From Flavobacteriaceae bacterium (GTDB taxonomy: Bacteria; Bacteroidota; Bacteroidia; Flavobacteriales; Flavobacteriaceae): DNA of 49,795 bases. The notes beneath the pieces were generated by a model, which saw nothing but the letters and a program-made list of their open reading frames with translations, was not told the origin of the DNA and did not search any database. The DNA is taken from contig CANGWK010000025.1 of the NCBI GenBank assembly GCA_947457615.1, positions 1 to 49,795 of the forward strand, read 5' to 3'. Shown here one piece after another: positions 1 to 7,240 of the stretch. A program made the translations under genes and the position numbers. Positions within the stretch are counted from its first letter, which is position 1, and the number at the start of each line of letters is the position of its first letter.

Positions 1-2525
1 CCAGTTGTAAAGGAGGGCACGTTACCAGGGTCTGTTACTCCTAAAGGCACACTCCAAACATAAGAATAAACTGATGAAGTTGTTGCTGTAGCGGTAACCG
101 TTGCCAATCGTCCTTGGCAAACCGTTGGATTGTTAACTGTTATTGATGGATTAGAATTAAAAGTTACAGTTGCCGGAGCACTATTGCTTACACATCCGGT
201 AACGGCATCAGTAATAATAACACTATAAACACCTGTAATACTAGTAGAAAACGAAGGAACATCGCCAGGATTAGTCCCTGATGGAAATGTCCATGAATAA
301 AAATAATTTCCTGTGTTTGCGGGAGTTGCTGTAATAGTTGCGGATAGTCCTTGACAAGAAGATGGACTGTTCACTGATACTGTTGGATTAAAATTTATGG
401 TTACTGTACCTGTAGCGCTATTACTTGAACATCCTGTAACGATATCGGTAATAATAACACTATATAGGCCTGCTACTGTAGTATTTAATGAAGACACATT
501 TCCAGGATTTGTTACACCTATTGGAACTGTCCATGAATAGGAATAGTTCCCTGTACTTGAAGGTATTGCAGTAAGAGTTGCATTATTACCTTGACAAACG
601 GTAGGATTATTAACTGATACCGTTGGATTGGAATTAATAGTTGCCGTGCCAGAAGCACTGGAACTAATACATCCCGAAACAGTATTAGTAATAACAACAG
701 AATATACTCCGGATATACTAGTTGCAAATGATGGAACATCACCAGGATTGGTTCCCGATGGAACTGCCCAAAGGTAGGAATAGGAATCAGTGTTTCCAGG
801 TAATGCTGTCAGGGTAGCTATTGTTCCCTGGCACACAGTTGGACTAGTAACTGTAACGGTTGGATTCGGATTGATGGTAACACTTAACGTTTGCGGACTA
901 GCGCATGGAAATAGAATAGGATTTGGAGTAAACACATAAGGAAAAGTTCCACTAATAGTATTGTTTATTATAGATGGAGACCAAGTACCAGATATTCCAT
1001 TTGGAGAAATTAATGCTAAAATAGGTGCAGTTGTATTAATACATATGGGAGAAATGGCTGCAAAATTTGGTGCTATTATTGTTGTACAAGCAGTATTACA
1101 AGTTGTACTTTCAGATCCTACACAAGTAATTCCGTTAGGGGATAAATTAAAAGTAACCGATTGACCTAAAGTTAATCCCGAAACAATAAAATAATTTGGT
1201 GAGGTCCAAATTCCTGAAACTACAGTACCACCATTTATAGAGTACGAATAGGAATAACTAGTTTGACCAACATTATCAAATTGAAAATACAAGGAAGTTT
1301 GAGTTGAATTAGACGCATTACAACTCAAGTTTAATACTGGACCAGTGTTGGCAATAGTCACTATTATTGGAACTCTAGCACTTTCGCAACTAGCAATAGT
1401 TTGACTTACATAATAAGTTGTAGTTCCTAAAATTGCTGTTGAAGGAGTAGGAATTACAGTTGAAGCGGAACCTCCAGTAGAATTTGTACCGTACCAATTT
1501 AAAACTCCTCCACTTGAAGCTATTGCTGACAAAGGTAAAGCAACAACATTTTGACAATAACTAACTGGATTAGTAACAGTTGGCACAGTAATTGAAGTCA
1601 GATTTATAGTCACTGTTGATGATTTTACAGTGTTACAATTATTTGTAATAGATAACGTAAGTGTAATAGAATTACCTACGGTATTTGGATCAATAGTGAA
1701 ATTAGTATTTAAATTAGATGAATTAGAAAACGTTCCGCTAGGTGCAGACCATGAAATAGTTTGCTGGCCCTGAGCCGTTCCGACAAGACTAATTGTACTT
1801 CCTTTACATGCTGTTTGCGAATTTCCAGCACTAACCAAAAATGGAGGAATTGGAGCTATACATCCATTGTTTATATATGTTGGAGCTCCTGCAGAAGTAT
1901 AATTAACAGTTGCACCGTCATTATCTGTTGGCAAACCTCCATATAAACCAAAAATATTAATTAATAAATTTCTATCATAGGATACCGACTCTGTACACAA
2001 TCCAAATGAAATCTTTAATGTTCTTATTCCAGATACAACGTTCCAATTAGCAAAATTACCACCAGTGTTTGATAGATTGTTTTGAAATATCATATATATT
2101 GTTCCCGTTAATGAACTAAAGGAATTATATGAAGTACTTAAATTTTGACTGGAAACTAAAATAACTTCTGCATTTGCTGGTAAAATTCCACCTGTTGGCT
2201 CTAAAATCACACCACAACTTCCTGCCGAAATAATATCTGCATTTAATGTTGCAACTTTAGCAGCAGTTGTGGCATTCTGCACTAGTCCAAGCCACGGATT
2301 AAAAGTATTTGGCCAATTAACATTTAATGGATCGGTATTCATGTTTATTGCAACAGATCCAACCCTAAATCGTACCATTTCATTATATCCCTCCTCATTA
2401 ACTGGAAGATTTGGAGAACAAGCATCTACCAAAATACTTTCAATTGAAAAACATTGAGAAAATGTTTTTTGAGAAAATAAAACAGTAAATAATATTAAAA
2501 GAAATAAATATTTAGGACTGCGCAT
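1..2525 (-). CDS. Secreted Ig-like repeat protein, 5' part (3' end beyond window)
   Basis: An open minus-strand frame runs without a stop from an ATG at 2525 to the left edge, giving about 841 visible residues. It starts with a signal peptide (MRSPKYLFLLILFTVLFSQ, cleavage probably after TFSQ). Next is an N-terminal domain of about 200 residues that resembles the lamin-tail/lectin-like N-termini of flavobacterial surface proteins. Ig-like modules rich in Thr, Ser and Asn follow. The last four visible modules are near-copies of about 79 residues, each with the signature PTVCQG and a TDxVTGC strand near its end. Such proteins are usually T9SS cargo with a C-terminal sorting domain, which here would lie outside the window. 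The function is probably surface adhesion or matrix, but nothing visible identifies a ligand. The start is supported by the signal peptide and a -7 box 30 bp upstream. Confidence 0.85.
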   Translation of the reverse strand, partial: MRSPKYLFLLILFTVLFSQKTFSQCFSIESILVDACSPNLPVNEEGYNEMVRFRVGSVAINMNTDPLNVNWPNTFNPWLGLVQNATTAAKVATLNADIISAGSCGVILEPTGGILPANAEVILVSSQNLSTSYNSFSSLTGTIYMIFQNNLSNTGGNFANWNVVSGIRTLKISFGLCTESVSYDRNLLINIFGLYGGLPTDNDGATVNYTSAGAPTYINNGCIAPIPPFLVSAGNSQTACKGSTISLVGTAQGQQTISWSAPSGTFSNSSNLNTNFTIDPNTVGNSITLTLSITNNCNTVKSSTVTINLTSITVPTVTNPVSYCQNVVALPLSAIASSGGVLNWYGTNSTGGSASTVIPTPSTAILGTTTYYVSQTIASCESARVPIIVTIANTGPVLNLSCNASNSTQTSLYFQFDNVGQTSYSYSYSINGGTVVSGIWTSPNYFIVSGLTLGQSVTFNLSPNGITCVGSESTTCNTACTTIIAPNFAAISPICINTTAPILALISPNGISGTWSPSIINNTISGTFPYVFTPNPILFPCASPQTLSVTINPNPTVTVTSPTVCQGTIATLTALPGNTDSYSYLWAVPSGTNPGDVPSFATSISGVYSVVITNTVSGCISSSASGTATINSNPTVSVNNPTVCQGNNATLTAIPSSTGNYSYSWTVPIGVTNPGNVSSLNTTVAGLYSVIITDIVTGCSSNSATGTVTINFNPTVSVNSPSSCQGLSATITATPANTGNYFYSWTFPSGTNPGDVPSFSTSITGVYSVIITDAVTGCVSNSAPATVTFNSNPSITVNNPTVCQGRLATVTATATTSSVYSYVWSVPLGVTDPGNVPSFTT
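100..870 (-). repeat. Tandem ~238-bp coding repeats (Ig-like modules)
   Basis: Within the left-edge gene, segments encoding PTVCQG or a variant recur near positions 122, 361, 600 and 838, a spacing of about 238 bp. Each unit encodes a cysteine-bracketed Ig-like module. The copies are similar but not identical, so the array is diverged rather than freshly amplified. Confidence 0.8.
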
Positions 2526-2555
2526 TACCATTATTTTTTTATAAATATACTTTTA

Positions 2556-2563
2556 CAAAAATA
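2556..2563 (-). promoter_or_regulatory. Bacteroidota -7 box (TATTTTTG) for the Ig-repeat gene
   Basis: The minus strand reads TATTTTTG, a match to TAnnTTTG, ending 30 bp before the ATG at 2525. No convincing -33 TTG lies at the expected distance, so only the -7 element is called. Confidence 0.45.
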
Positions 2564-2690
2564 GTCGATTTAATTTAGAGTTTGCTTAATTGTAAATTAA
2601 TTTAAAAATTTAGTATTTGAAATAAATTGTGTCTTTATGGGGATTGATCCAACATTTACTGATTAATAGTTTAAAAGTTAAAATAACGAA

Positions 2691-2720
2691 AAAACCGCTT
2701 CGAAAAATCGAAACGGTTTT
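2691..2720 (-). terminator. Intrinsic terminator downstream of tRNA-Thr
   Basis: This is a hairpin with a 13-position stem (AAAACCG-c-TTCGA pairing with TCGAA-a-CGGTTTT). The single odd position is a G-U wobble in minus-strand RNA but a C-A mismatch in plus-strand RNA, so it favours minus-strand termination. A U-run follows on the minus strand. It sits 10 bp after the tRNA gene. Confidence 0.75.
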
Positions 2721-2729
2721 AAAATTAAG

Positions 2730-2803
2730 AGCCGGCGGAGGGACTCGAACCCACGACCTGCTGATTACAAATCAGCTGCTCTAGCCAACTGAGCTACGCT
2801 GGC
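2730..2803 (-). tRNA. tRNA-Thr (anticodon TGT)
   Basis: The reverse complement folds as a cloverleaf. It has acceptor GCCAGCG/CGCCGGC, D-arm GCTC...GAGC, anticodon arm GCTGA-TTTGTAA-TCAGC (anticodon TGT, reading ACA) and T-loop TTCGAGT. Pair 4-69 is A-C and pair 50-64 is T-T, so two stem mismatches are present. CCA is not encoded. The gene ends at the discriminator base, 9 bp before the terminator hairpin. Confidence 0.95.
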
Positions 2804-2880
2804 AACTCTTGAGTGGTGCAAATATAATATTGAAAACTAATTTTCCAAAATTAATTTACACTTTTTTGAATATTTTTTTA

Positions 2881-3147
2881 TTATAAAGCGTTGATTTTGG
2901 CAATCAATTGATTAGCAGTTTGTTCTAATTCTGCATTGATTTGTTTAAAATGTGATTTCTTATTTTCTACTTTTTTAGCATTAACTTTTACGATTAAAGC
3001 ATCAAAAGAAGTAATTGCCTCATCTATAACTGCATTGGTAGCATCTGTTGGCTTTCCTTCGCTTGTCATTTCATGAATATAAACTGCTTCAATAATATCT
3101 CCTAATACAAAATTAATATCTTTCTTTAAATTTTTTACACTTGGCAT
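2881..3147 (-). CDS. Small conserved flavobacterial protein, function unknown
   Basis: This 88-residue soluble protein has no signal peptide, no cysteine and no membrane segment. It is probably all-helical, with a Lys/Glu/Ala-rich second half (VKVNAKKVENKKSHFKQINA) suggesting a helical hairpin or coiled coil. I recognise it only as the type of short conserved protein often seen next to tRNAs in Flavobacteriia and cannot assign a function. It lies 77 bp upstream of tRNA-Thr on the same strand, and no terminator is visible between them, so co-transcription is possible. A -7 box lies 26 bp before its ATG. Coding is supported by ordinary codon use and by the promoter and terminator context. Confidence 0.75.
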   Translation of the reverse strand: MPSVKNLKKDINFVLGDIIEAVYIHEMTSEGKPTDATNAVIDEAITSFDALIVKVNAKKVENKKSHFKQINAELEQTANQLIAKINAL

Positions 3148-3173
3148 TTTTCTTTTATTTAATAATTCGGATG

Positions 3174-3181
3174 CAAAATTA
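3174..3181 (-). promoter_or_regulatory. -7 box (TAATTTTG) for the 88-aa gene
   Basis: The minus strand reads TAATTTTG, matching TAnnTTTG, 26 bp upstream of the ATG at 3147. The -33 element is not clear. Confidence 0.4.
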
Positions 3182-3203
3182 CATATAATCTTTCTAATAT
3201 TGG

Positions 3204-4166
3204 CTAAGAAATGTAAATTTCTAACACAGAAGATATTCCTTTTATTTCAAATTCTAAAAGTTCAGCAGGAAGTAAAATAGTATCACCTATTTTATAGTTG
3301 TAAACTTCTCCTTGATAATTCAATGTAAAACTTCCTTCTACACACATATATACAGTGAAAGAATGTCCGTTTTTAGAAACCAAAACGGAACCATTTAACG
3401 GAATAAAATTAGTAGTAAAGTAGTTACAATCTACAACTGTATTGGAAGTATTCTCAATTTTAGAATATTTTTTTTCGGCAGCTACAACATTATAATTTAT
3501 CGCCTCTAAGGCTAAGTCTACATGCAACTCTCGGTTATTACCTTGGGAATCTACCCTATCAAAATCATACAATCTGTAAGTAATGTCTGATGTCTGTTGG
3601 ATTTCTGCTATCACAGTTCCAGCTCCAATGGCATGAACGGTTCCAGTTTCAAGAAAAAAAACATCTCCTTTTTTTACTTTTTTTGTATCTAATATAGAAA
3701 TTAATGTCTTGCTTTCTAGGCTTTTTAAATATTCCTCTGGCGAAGATTTTTCTTTAAATCCAACTATTAATCTAGCGTCGGCATCGGCTTGCATAACAAA
3801 CCACATTTCGGTTTTACCAAAAGAATTATGACGCTTGGCTGCTAATGCATCGTTAGGATGAACCTGAATGGATAAATCTTCGCGCGCATCAAGATATTTA
3901 AATAACAAAGGGAATTGTTTTCCAAATTGTTGGAAAACTTTTGTTCCTATTACTTTCTCTGGAAATTCATTTATAATTTCGTTTAACGATTTACCTTTTA
4001 AACTTCCGTTGGCAATTATACTCACATCATTTTCTACGGTAGAAATTTCCCAACTTTCTCCTGTTATTTCAGATGTGATGGGCTTGTTTAAATAGGTATT
4101 AATTTTGGTTCCTCCCCAAATTCTATCTTTCAGAATAGGCTGGAATTGTAGTGGGTATAGTTTCAT
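3204..4166 (-). CDS. manA: Mannose-6-phosphate isomerase, class I
   Basis: Interconverts mannose-6-phosphate and fructose-6-phosphate in the cytoplasm, supplying mannose for glycans or feeding mannose into glycolysis. The protein is a 320-residue cupin-type PMI of the short bacterial form. Zinc ligands are visible: Q101 and H103 (QVHPND), E120 (GKTEMWF) and H178 (TGTVHAIG). The N-terminal KDRIWGG motif is typical of the family. I chose the ATG at 4166 (MKLYPLQF) because family members begin there; an in-frame ATG at 4175 would add only three residues (MYI). It follows the prxQ gene on the same strand, but an AT-rich hairpin separates them. Nothing ties it to the carbohydrate locus further on. 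Confidence 0.92.
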   Translation of the reverse strand: MKLYPLQFQPILKDRIWGGTKINTYLNKPITSEITGESWEISTVENDVSIIANGSLKGKSLNEIINEFPEKVIGTKVFQQFGKQFPLLFKYLDAREDLSIQVHPNDALAAKRHNSFGKTEMWFVMQADADARLIVGFKEKSSPEEYLKSLESKTLISILDTKKVKKGDVFFLETGTVHAIGAGTVIAEIQQTSDITYRLYDFDRVDSQGNNRELHVDLALEAINYNVVAAEKKYSKIENTSNTVVDCNYFTTNFIPLNGSVLVSKNGHSFTVYMCVEGSFTLNYQGEVYNYKIGDTILLPAELLEFEIKGISSVLEIYIS

Positions 4167-4219
4167 AATATACAAATAAGCAAAATGTTTATCCTCTAGC
4201 CACGATTGAAGTAAATATC

Positions 4220-4251
4220 CTTTTTTGTTTTTTCTTTAAAAAACAAAAAAG
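4220..4251. terminator. Perfect AT-rich hairpin between prxQ and manA
   Basis: A 14-bp perfect stem (CTTTTTTGTTTTTT against AAAAAACAAAAAAG, loop CTTT) extends by a further five A-T pairs past one bulged base. It carries oligo-T on either strand, so it could act as a weak terminator for prxQ or in either direction. Its very low GC content makes termination strength uncertain. Confidence 0.5.
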
Positions 4252-4316
4252 ATATTACGGAAAGCGGGAAAATGGTTTACAAAAATAACCAAATGCTTCG
4301 CTTCTGAAAATAAAAA

Positions 4317-4766
4317 TTATACTTTTTTAAGAATTTGAAGTGCTTTTTCAATATGAATTTTACTAGACATACTATTGAAAATCATAATAATTACTCCATT
4401 TTTGTTTGCCACAAAAGTTTCTCGCCCTGGAAGAAAAATAAGGGAGTTTTCTACGCCAAATAATTTTCTTAATTTTTTATCAGCATCAGAAAGCAAAATA
4501 AATGGCAAGTTAAATTTGCTTTTAAATTTTAAATGGGAAGTAACCGAATCGGCACTAATACCTATAACTTCAGCACCTAAGTCTTTGAAATCTTGGTAAT
4601 TATCTCGGAAGCCACATGCTTGTACAGTACAACCAGGGGTATTATCTTTAGGATAAAAGTAAATTACAACCGGTTGTTTGCCAATGTAATCTTTGCTGTC
4701 AAAAACAGTTCCTTCGGTATTGATTGCTGTAAAATCAGGAAGCCTATCACCTACTTTTAGTGCCAT
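4317..4766 (-). CDS. bcp: Thioredoxin-dependent peroxiredoxin, PrxQ/Bcp type
   Basis: Reduces hydrogen peroxide and alkyl hydroperoxides in the cytoplasm, with thioredoxin as reductant. The 149-residue length is normal for the family. The peroxidatic cysteine is C46 in DNTPGCTVQAC, and C51 sits five residues later as the resolving cysteine, the arrangement that defines atypical 2-Cys PrxQ. A thioredoxin fold with YFYPKDNTPGCT is clear. Its ATG lies one base after the stop of the upstream queD-like gene, so the two are probably translated from one message. Identification is secure at family level. Confidence 0.95.
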   Translation of the reverse strand: MALKVGDRLPDFTAINTEGTVFDSKDYIGKQPVVIYFYPKDNTPGCTVQACGFRDNYQDFKDLGAEVIGISADSVTSHLKFKSKFNLPFILLSDADKKLRKLFGVENSLIFLPGRETFVANKNGVIIMIFNSMSSKIHIEKALQILKKV

Positions 4767-4767
4767 T

Positions 4768-5178
4768 TTAATTTCCTTTGTAGGTTACAAAATTACGAGG
4801 TGTTTCATACAAAACTACTTCCAATTCATTGGTTGCAGTAATATGATTTCGAAGTTTATTCCAAATAATAACTGCAATATTTTCGGCAGTTGGATTCAAA
4901 TTGACAAAATCTGGAACGTCTAAATTCAAATTTTTGTGATCGAAAGCGTTTTCAATATGCTCTTTTATTAAGTCGGAAAGTATTTTAACATCTACAACAA
5001 AACCAGTTTCGGGGTCAATTGGCCCTGTAACCGATACAATTAACTCGTAATTATGTCCATGGAAATTGGGATTATTACATTTTCCGAAAATAAGATTGTT
5101 TTGCGCATCGGTCCAATCTTTTCTATATAATCTGTGTGCTGAGTTAAAGTGGGCTTTTCTGGAAACAGTTACTAACAT
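4768..5178 (-). CDS. queD: 6-carboxytetrahydropterin synthase / PTPS family
   Basis: Converts dihydroneopterin triphosphate to 6-carboxytetrahydropterin in queuosine synthesis, or makes a related pterin. At 136 residues it is a full single T-fold domain. The zinc histidines are visible: H15 (FNSAHRL), H40 and H42 (NFHGHNY). The catalytic cysteine is C34 (GKCNNPN), with the D80-H81 pair and the pterin-anchoring E125 (LYETPRN). The GKCNNPNxHGHNY form is shared by bacterial QueD and animal PTPS, so the exact product cannot be fixed from sequence alone. It sits immediately upstream of bcp, separated by one base. The leader between this gene and idi carries a heptanucleotide repeat. Confidence 0.9.
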   Translation of the reverse strand: MLVTVSRKAHFNSAHRLYRKDWTDAQNNLIFGKCNNPNFHGHNYELIVSVTGPIDPETGFVVDVKILSDLIKEHIENAFDHKNLNLDVPDFVNLNPTAENIAVIIWNKLRNHITATNELEVVLYETPRNFVTYKGN

Positions 5179-5234
5179 TGGTTTTGGGATTTTGATTTTG
5201 GGTTTGGGTATTGGGTATTTAGTTTAAAATAAAA

Positions 5235-5269
5235 ATTCTATATTCTATATTCTATTTTCTATTTTCTTT
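5235..5269. repeat. Heptanucleotide tandem repeat upstream of queD
   Basis: Three perfect copies of ATTCTAT are followed by two degenerate copies (TTTCTAT and TTTCTTT), giving five units of 7 bp. The array lies between the stop of idi and the start of queD, next to a second G-rich heptamer-like stretch around 5190-5220. It probably separates the two transcripts. Confidence 0.75.
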
Positions 5270-5272
5270 ATT

Positions 5273-5800
5273 CTACAACTTATGCTCTTCGAGATAATGA
5301 TAACATTTATCAAAAATTATTTTAAACCAAACTGTATAAAGGTCTGGGTTTTCTTTCATATCTGTTCTAACTCCTTCAATGCACATCCATTTCCAACTTT
5401 CAACCTCTTCGGTATTTATTTTTGGTTCTTCGTTAAAATAACCAATCATTACGTGGTCTAGTTCGTGCTCGGTCAATCCGTTATCAAATGGTGCCTTATA
5501 AATAAAATGAAAAAGTTCTTTCAAGTTGGTTACAAATCCCATTTCTTCAAATAATCTTCGCGAGCCGGCTTCAATATTTGTTTCTCCATCACGCTGGTGA
5601 CTGCAACATGTGTTAGTCCACAACAACGGAGAATGGTATTTTTGATGAGCTCGTTGTTGCAGCATTAATTCGTTTTTATCGTTTAATATAAAAACCGAAA
5701 AAGCGCGATGTAAAACTGCTTTTTCATGTGCTTCGAGTTTGTTCATTAGCCCAATAGGCTCATCTTTTTCGTTAACTAATATTACTTGCTCTTCCTTCAT
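5273..5800 (-). CDS. idi: Isopentenyl-diphosphate delta-isomerase, type I
   Basis: Isomerises IPP and DMAPP for isoprenoid and carotenoid synthesis in the cytoplasm. The protein has 175 residues with a Nudix fold. The catalytic cysteine is C66 (WTNTCCSHQ, equivalent to C67 of the E. coli enzyme) and the catalytic glutamate is E113 (EHELDH). Metal-binding histidines are H25, H31 and H68, and the Nudix helix carries SRRLFEEMGF. It follows a -7 box and reads toward queD with a 94-bp gap. The neighbouring genes are unrelated housekeeping functions. Confidence 0.95.
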   Translation of the reverse strand: MKEEQVILVNEKDEPIGLMNKLEAHEKAVLHRAFSVFILNDKNELMLQQRAHQKYHSPLLWTNTCCSHQRDGETNIEAGSRRLFEEMGFVTNLKELFHFIYKAPFDNGLTEHELDHVMIGYFNEEPKINTEEVESWKWMCIEGVRTDMKENPDLYTVWFKIIFDKCYHYLEEHKL

Positions 5801-5817
5801 AGAATTTTAATACTTGT

Positions 5818-5825
5818 CAAAAATA
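5818..5825 (-). promoter_or_regulatory. -7 box (TATTTTTG) for idi
   Basis: The minus strand reads TATTTTTG 17 bp upstream of the idi ATG, matching TAnnTTTG. The leader would be very short. No -33 TTG is seen at normal spacing. Confidence 0.4.
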
Positions 5826-5911
5826 CAAAAAAAGAAATGGCGCGCTGCTTTAAATATTTCAACAACCGTTAAACTTTCCTTAAAGACATTCTTTTAATAT
5901 TAAAATAACAT

Positions 5912-5939
5912 TTTGTATTGCTTTCCTGTTGTAGATTTG
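5912..5939 (+). promoter_or_regulatory. Bacteroidota promoter for msrBA
   Basis: A -33 TTTG (5912-5915) and a -7 TAGATTTG (5932-5939) are separated by 16 bp. The -7 box ends 24 bp before the ATG at 5964. This is the most complete promoter in the window. Confidence 0.65.
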
Positions 5940-5963
5940 TGATAAATTCAAATTTGAAGTGCT

Positions 5964-7067
5964 ATGAAAAAAATGTTTAACTTTTGGATATTGCTTCCGT
6001 TATTTGTTTTAAACGCTTGTGGGCAATCGAATAAAAAAACTGAATTAAACCCAAAAAAATCTATTATGGAAAATGTAATTAATAAACCTGAAAATCCCTA
6101 TTATTCTAATACGGACACCACAAAGTTAAATGTTTCAGATGCCGATTGGAAAAAAGTACTTTCGCCTGACTTATATGCTGTTGCAAGGGAGGCGGATACC
6201 GAAAGAGCTTTTACAGGAACAATGTGGAATTCAGAAGCTAAAGGAACCTACTATTGCGCTACATGTGGTTATAAATTATTTAAATCCAATCAAAAGTTTA
6301 CCAGCAGTTGTGGCTGGCCAAGCTTTTTTGAGCAAGACAATAAAGAAAGCATCACTTTTAAATCGGATAATTCCTACGGAATGCAGCGCACCGAAGCCAA
6401 TTGCGGCAGATGTAATAGCCATTTAGGACATTTATTTGACGATGGCCCTGCACCAACTAAAAAACGATATTGTATGAATGCCATCTCTCTAGATTTTGTT
6501 CCTGATAGTGTATCACTTAATAAATCCGAAGGAAATTTGGAAACCATAACACTTGGTGGTGGATGCTACTGGTGCGTAGAAGCAGTTTATGAAAATTTAA
6601 AAGGAGTAAAATCGGTAGTATCAGGATTTTCAGGAGGAGCAGTTGTTGATCCTAGTTACGAAGAAGTTTGTACAGGAAGTACAGGTCATGCAGAAGTGGT
6701 ACAAATCACTTACGATAAAACAGTTACTAATTTGAATGAAATCTTTCAAGTATTTTTCACGGTACACGATCCAACAACTTTAAATAGACAAGGTGCAGAT
6801 GTAGGAACGCAATATCGTTCGGTTATTTTCTATTCGAATGAAGAACAGAAAAAAGCTGCAGAAAGCATTATCCAGGAATTGAATGCGAAAAATGTTTATC
6901 CTAGCAAAATTGTTACCGTTGTAGAAGCATTTAAAAAGTTTTATCCTGCTGAAGATTACCACCAAAATTATTACAACGACAATAAAGAACAACCGTATTG
7001 CAAAATGGTAATCCAACCGAAAATAGAAAAATTTGAAAAGGTTTTTAAAGACCGATTGAAAAAATAA
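5964..7067 (+). CDS. msrBA: Lipoprotein methionine sulfoxide reductase, MsrB-MsrA fusion
   Basis: Repairs both R- and S-methionine sulfoxide in envelope proteins. The 367-residue protein begins with a lipoprotein signal (LFVLNAC, lipidated C19), so it is anchored in the envelope. The MsrB domain comes first (about residues 56-180), with zinc cysteines C98, C101, C147 and C150 and catalytic C170 (KRYCMNAIS). The MsrA domain follows (about 193-350), with GGCYWC carrying the nucleophile C201. The B-then-A order is the reverse of the PilB/MsrAB order of Neisseria. It is transcribed alone, divergently from idi, and ends opposite the GapN-like gene. No thioredoxin domain is fused, so electrons must come from a separate partner. 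Confidence 0.95.
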   Translation: MKKMFNFWILLPLFVLNACGQSNKKTELNPKKSIMENVINKPENPYYSNTDTTKLNVSDADWKKVLSPDLYAVAREADTERAFTGTMWNSEAKGTYYCATCGYKLFKSNQKFTSSCGWPSFFEQDNKESITFKSDNSYGMQRTEANCGRCNSHLGHLFDDGPAPTKKRYCMNAISLDFVPDSVSLNKSEGNLETITLGGGCYWCVEAVYENLKGVKSVVSGFSGGAVVDPSYEEVCTGSTGHAEVVQITYDKTVTNLNEIFQVFFTVHDPTTLNRQGADVGTQYRSVIFYSNEEQKKAAESIIQELNAKNVYPSKIVTVVEAFKKFYPAEDYHQNYYNDNKEQPYCKMVIQPKIEKFEKVFKDRLKK

Positions 7068-7135
7068 ATTAAATATGGACTTTCATTTCCTATTTGATTT
7101 TCAGAATAAAAGTCTGTGGGCTTGAAAATTTTGAA

Positions 7136-7194
7136 CCGCAAATTCGCAAATTTTGTAAACTTATAAAAAGCAAAAATAATTTGCGAATTTACGG
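7136..7194. repeat. Long imperfect inverted repeat in convergent intergenic region
   Basis: Arms AAATTCGCAAATT (7140-7152) and AATTTGCGAATTT (7178-7190) are perfect complements, and CCG/CGG extends them after one mismatch. The left arm also contains the direct repeat GCAAATTCGCAAATT. It resembles palindromic intergenic repeats common in Flavobacterium genomes and lies just before the terminator shared by msrBA and the GapN-like gene. Confidence 0.7.
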
Positions 7195-7211
7195 CAATAG
7201 TTATAGAAACT

Positions 7212-7240
7212 AAAAAGTCTCCGTTAAACGGAGACTTTTT
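7212..7240. terminator. Bidirectional intrinsic terminator
   Basis: A 12-bp perfect stem AAAAAGTCTCCG / CGGAGACTTTTT with loop TTAAA has A/T flanks on both sides. It serves the convergent msrBA (plus) and GapN-like (minus) genes and abuts the latter's stop codon. Confidence 0.9.

Noticed and set aside
518..1946. Several small open frames on both strands in the left 2 kb
   Set aside because: They are shadows of the single long minus-strand frame that continues off the left edge, which has a signal peptide and coherent Ig-like repeats.
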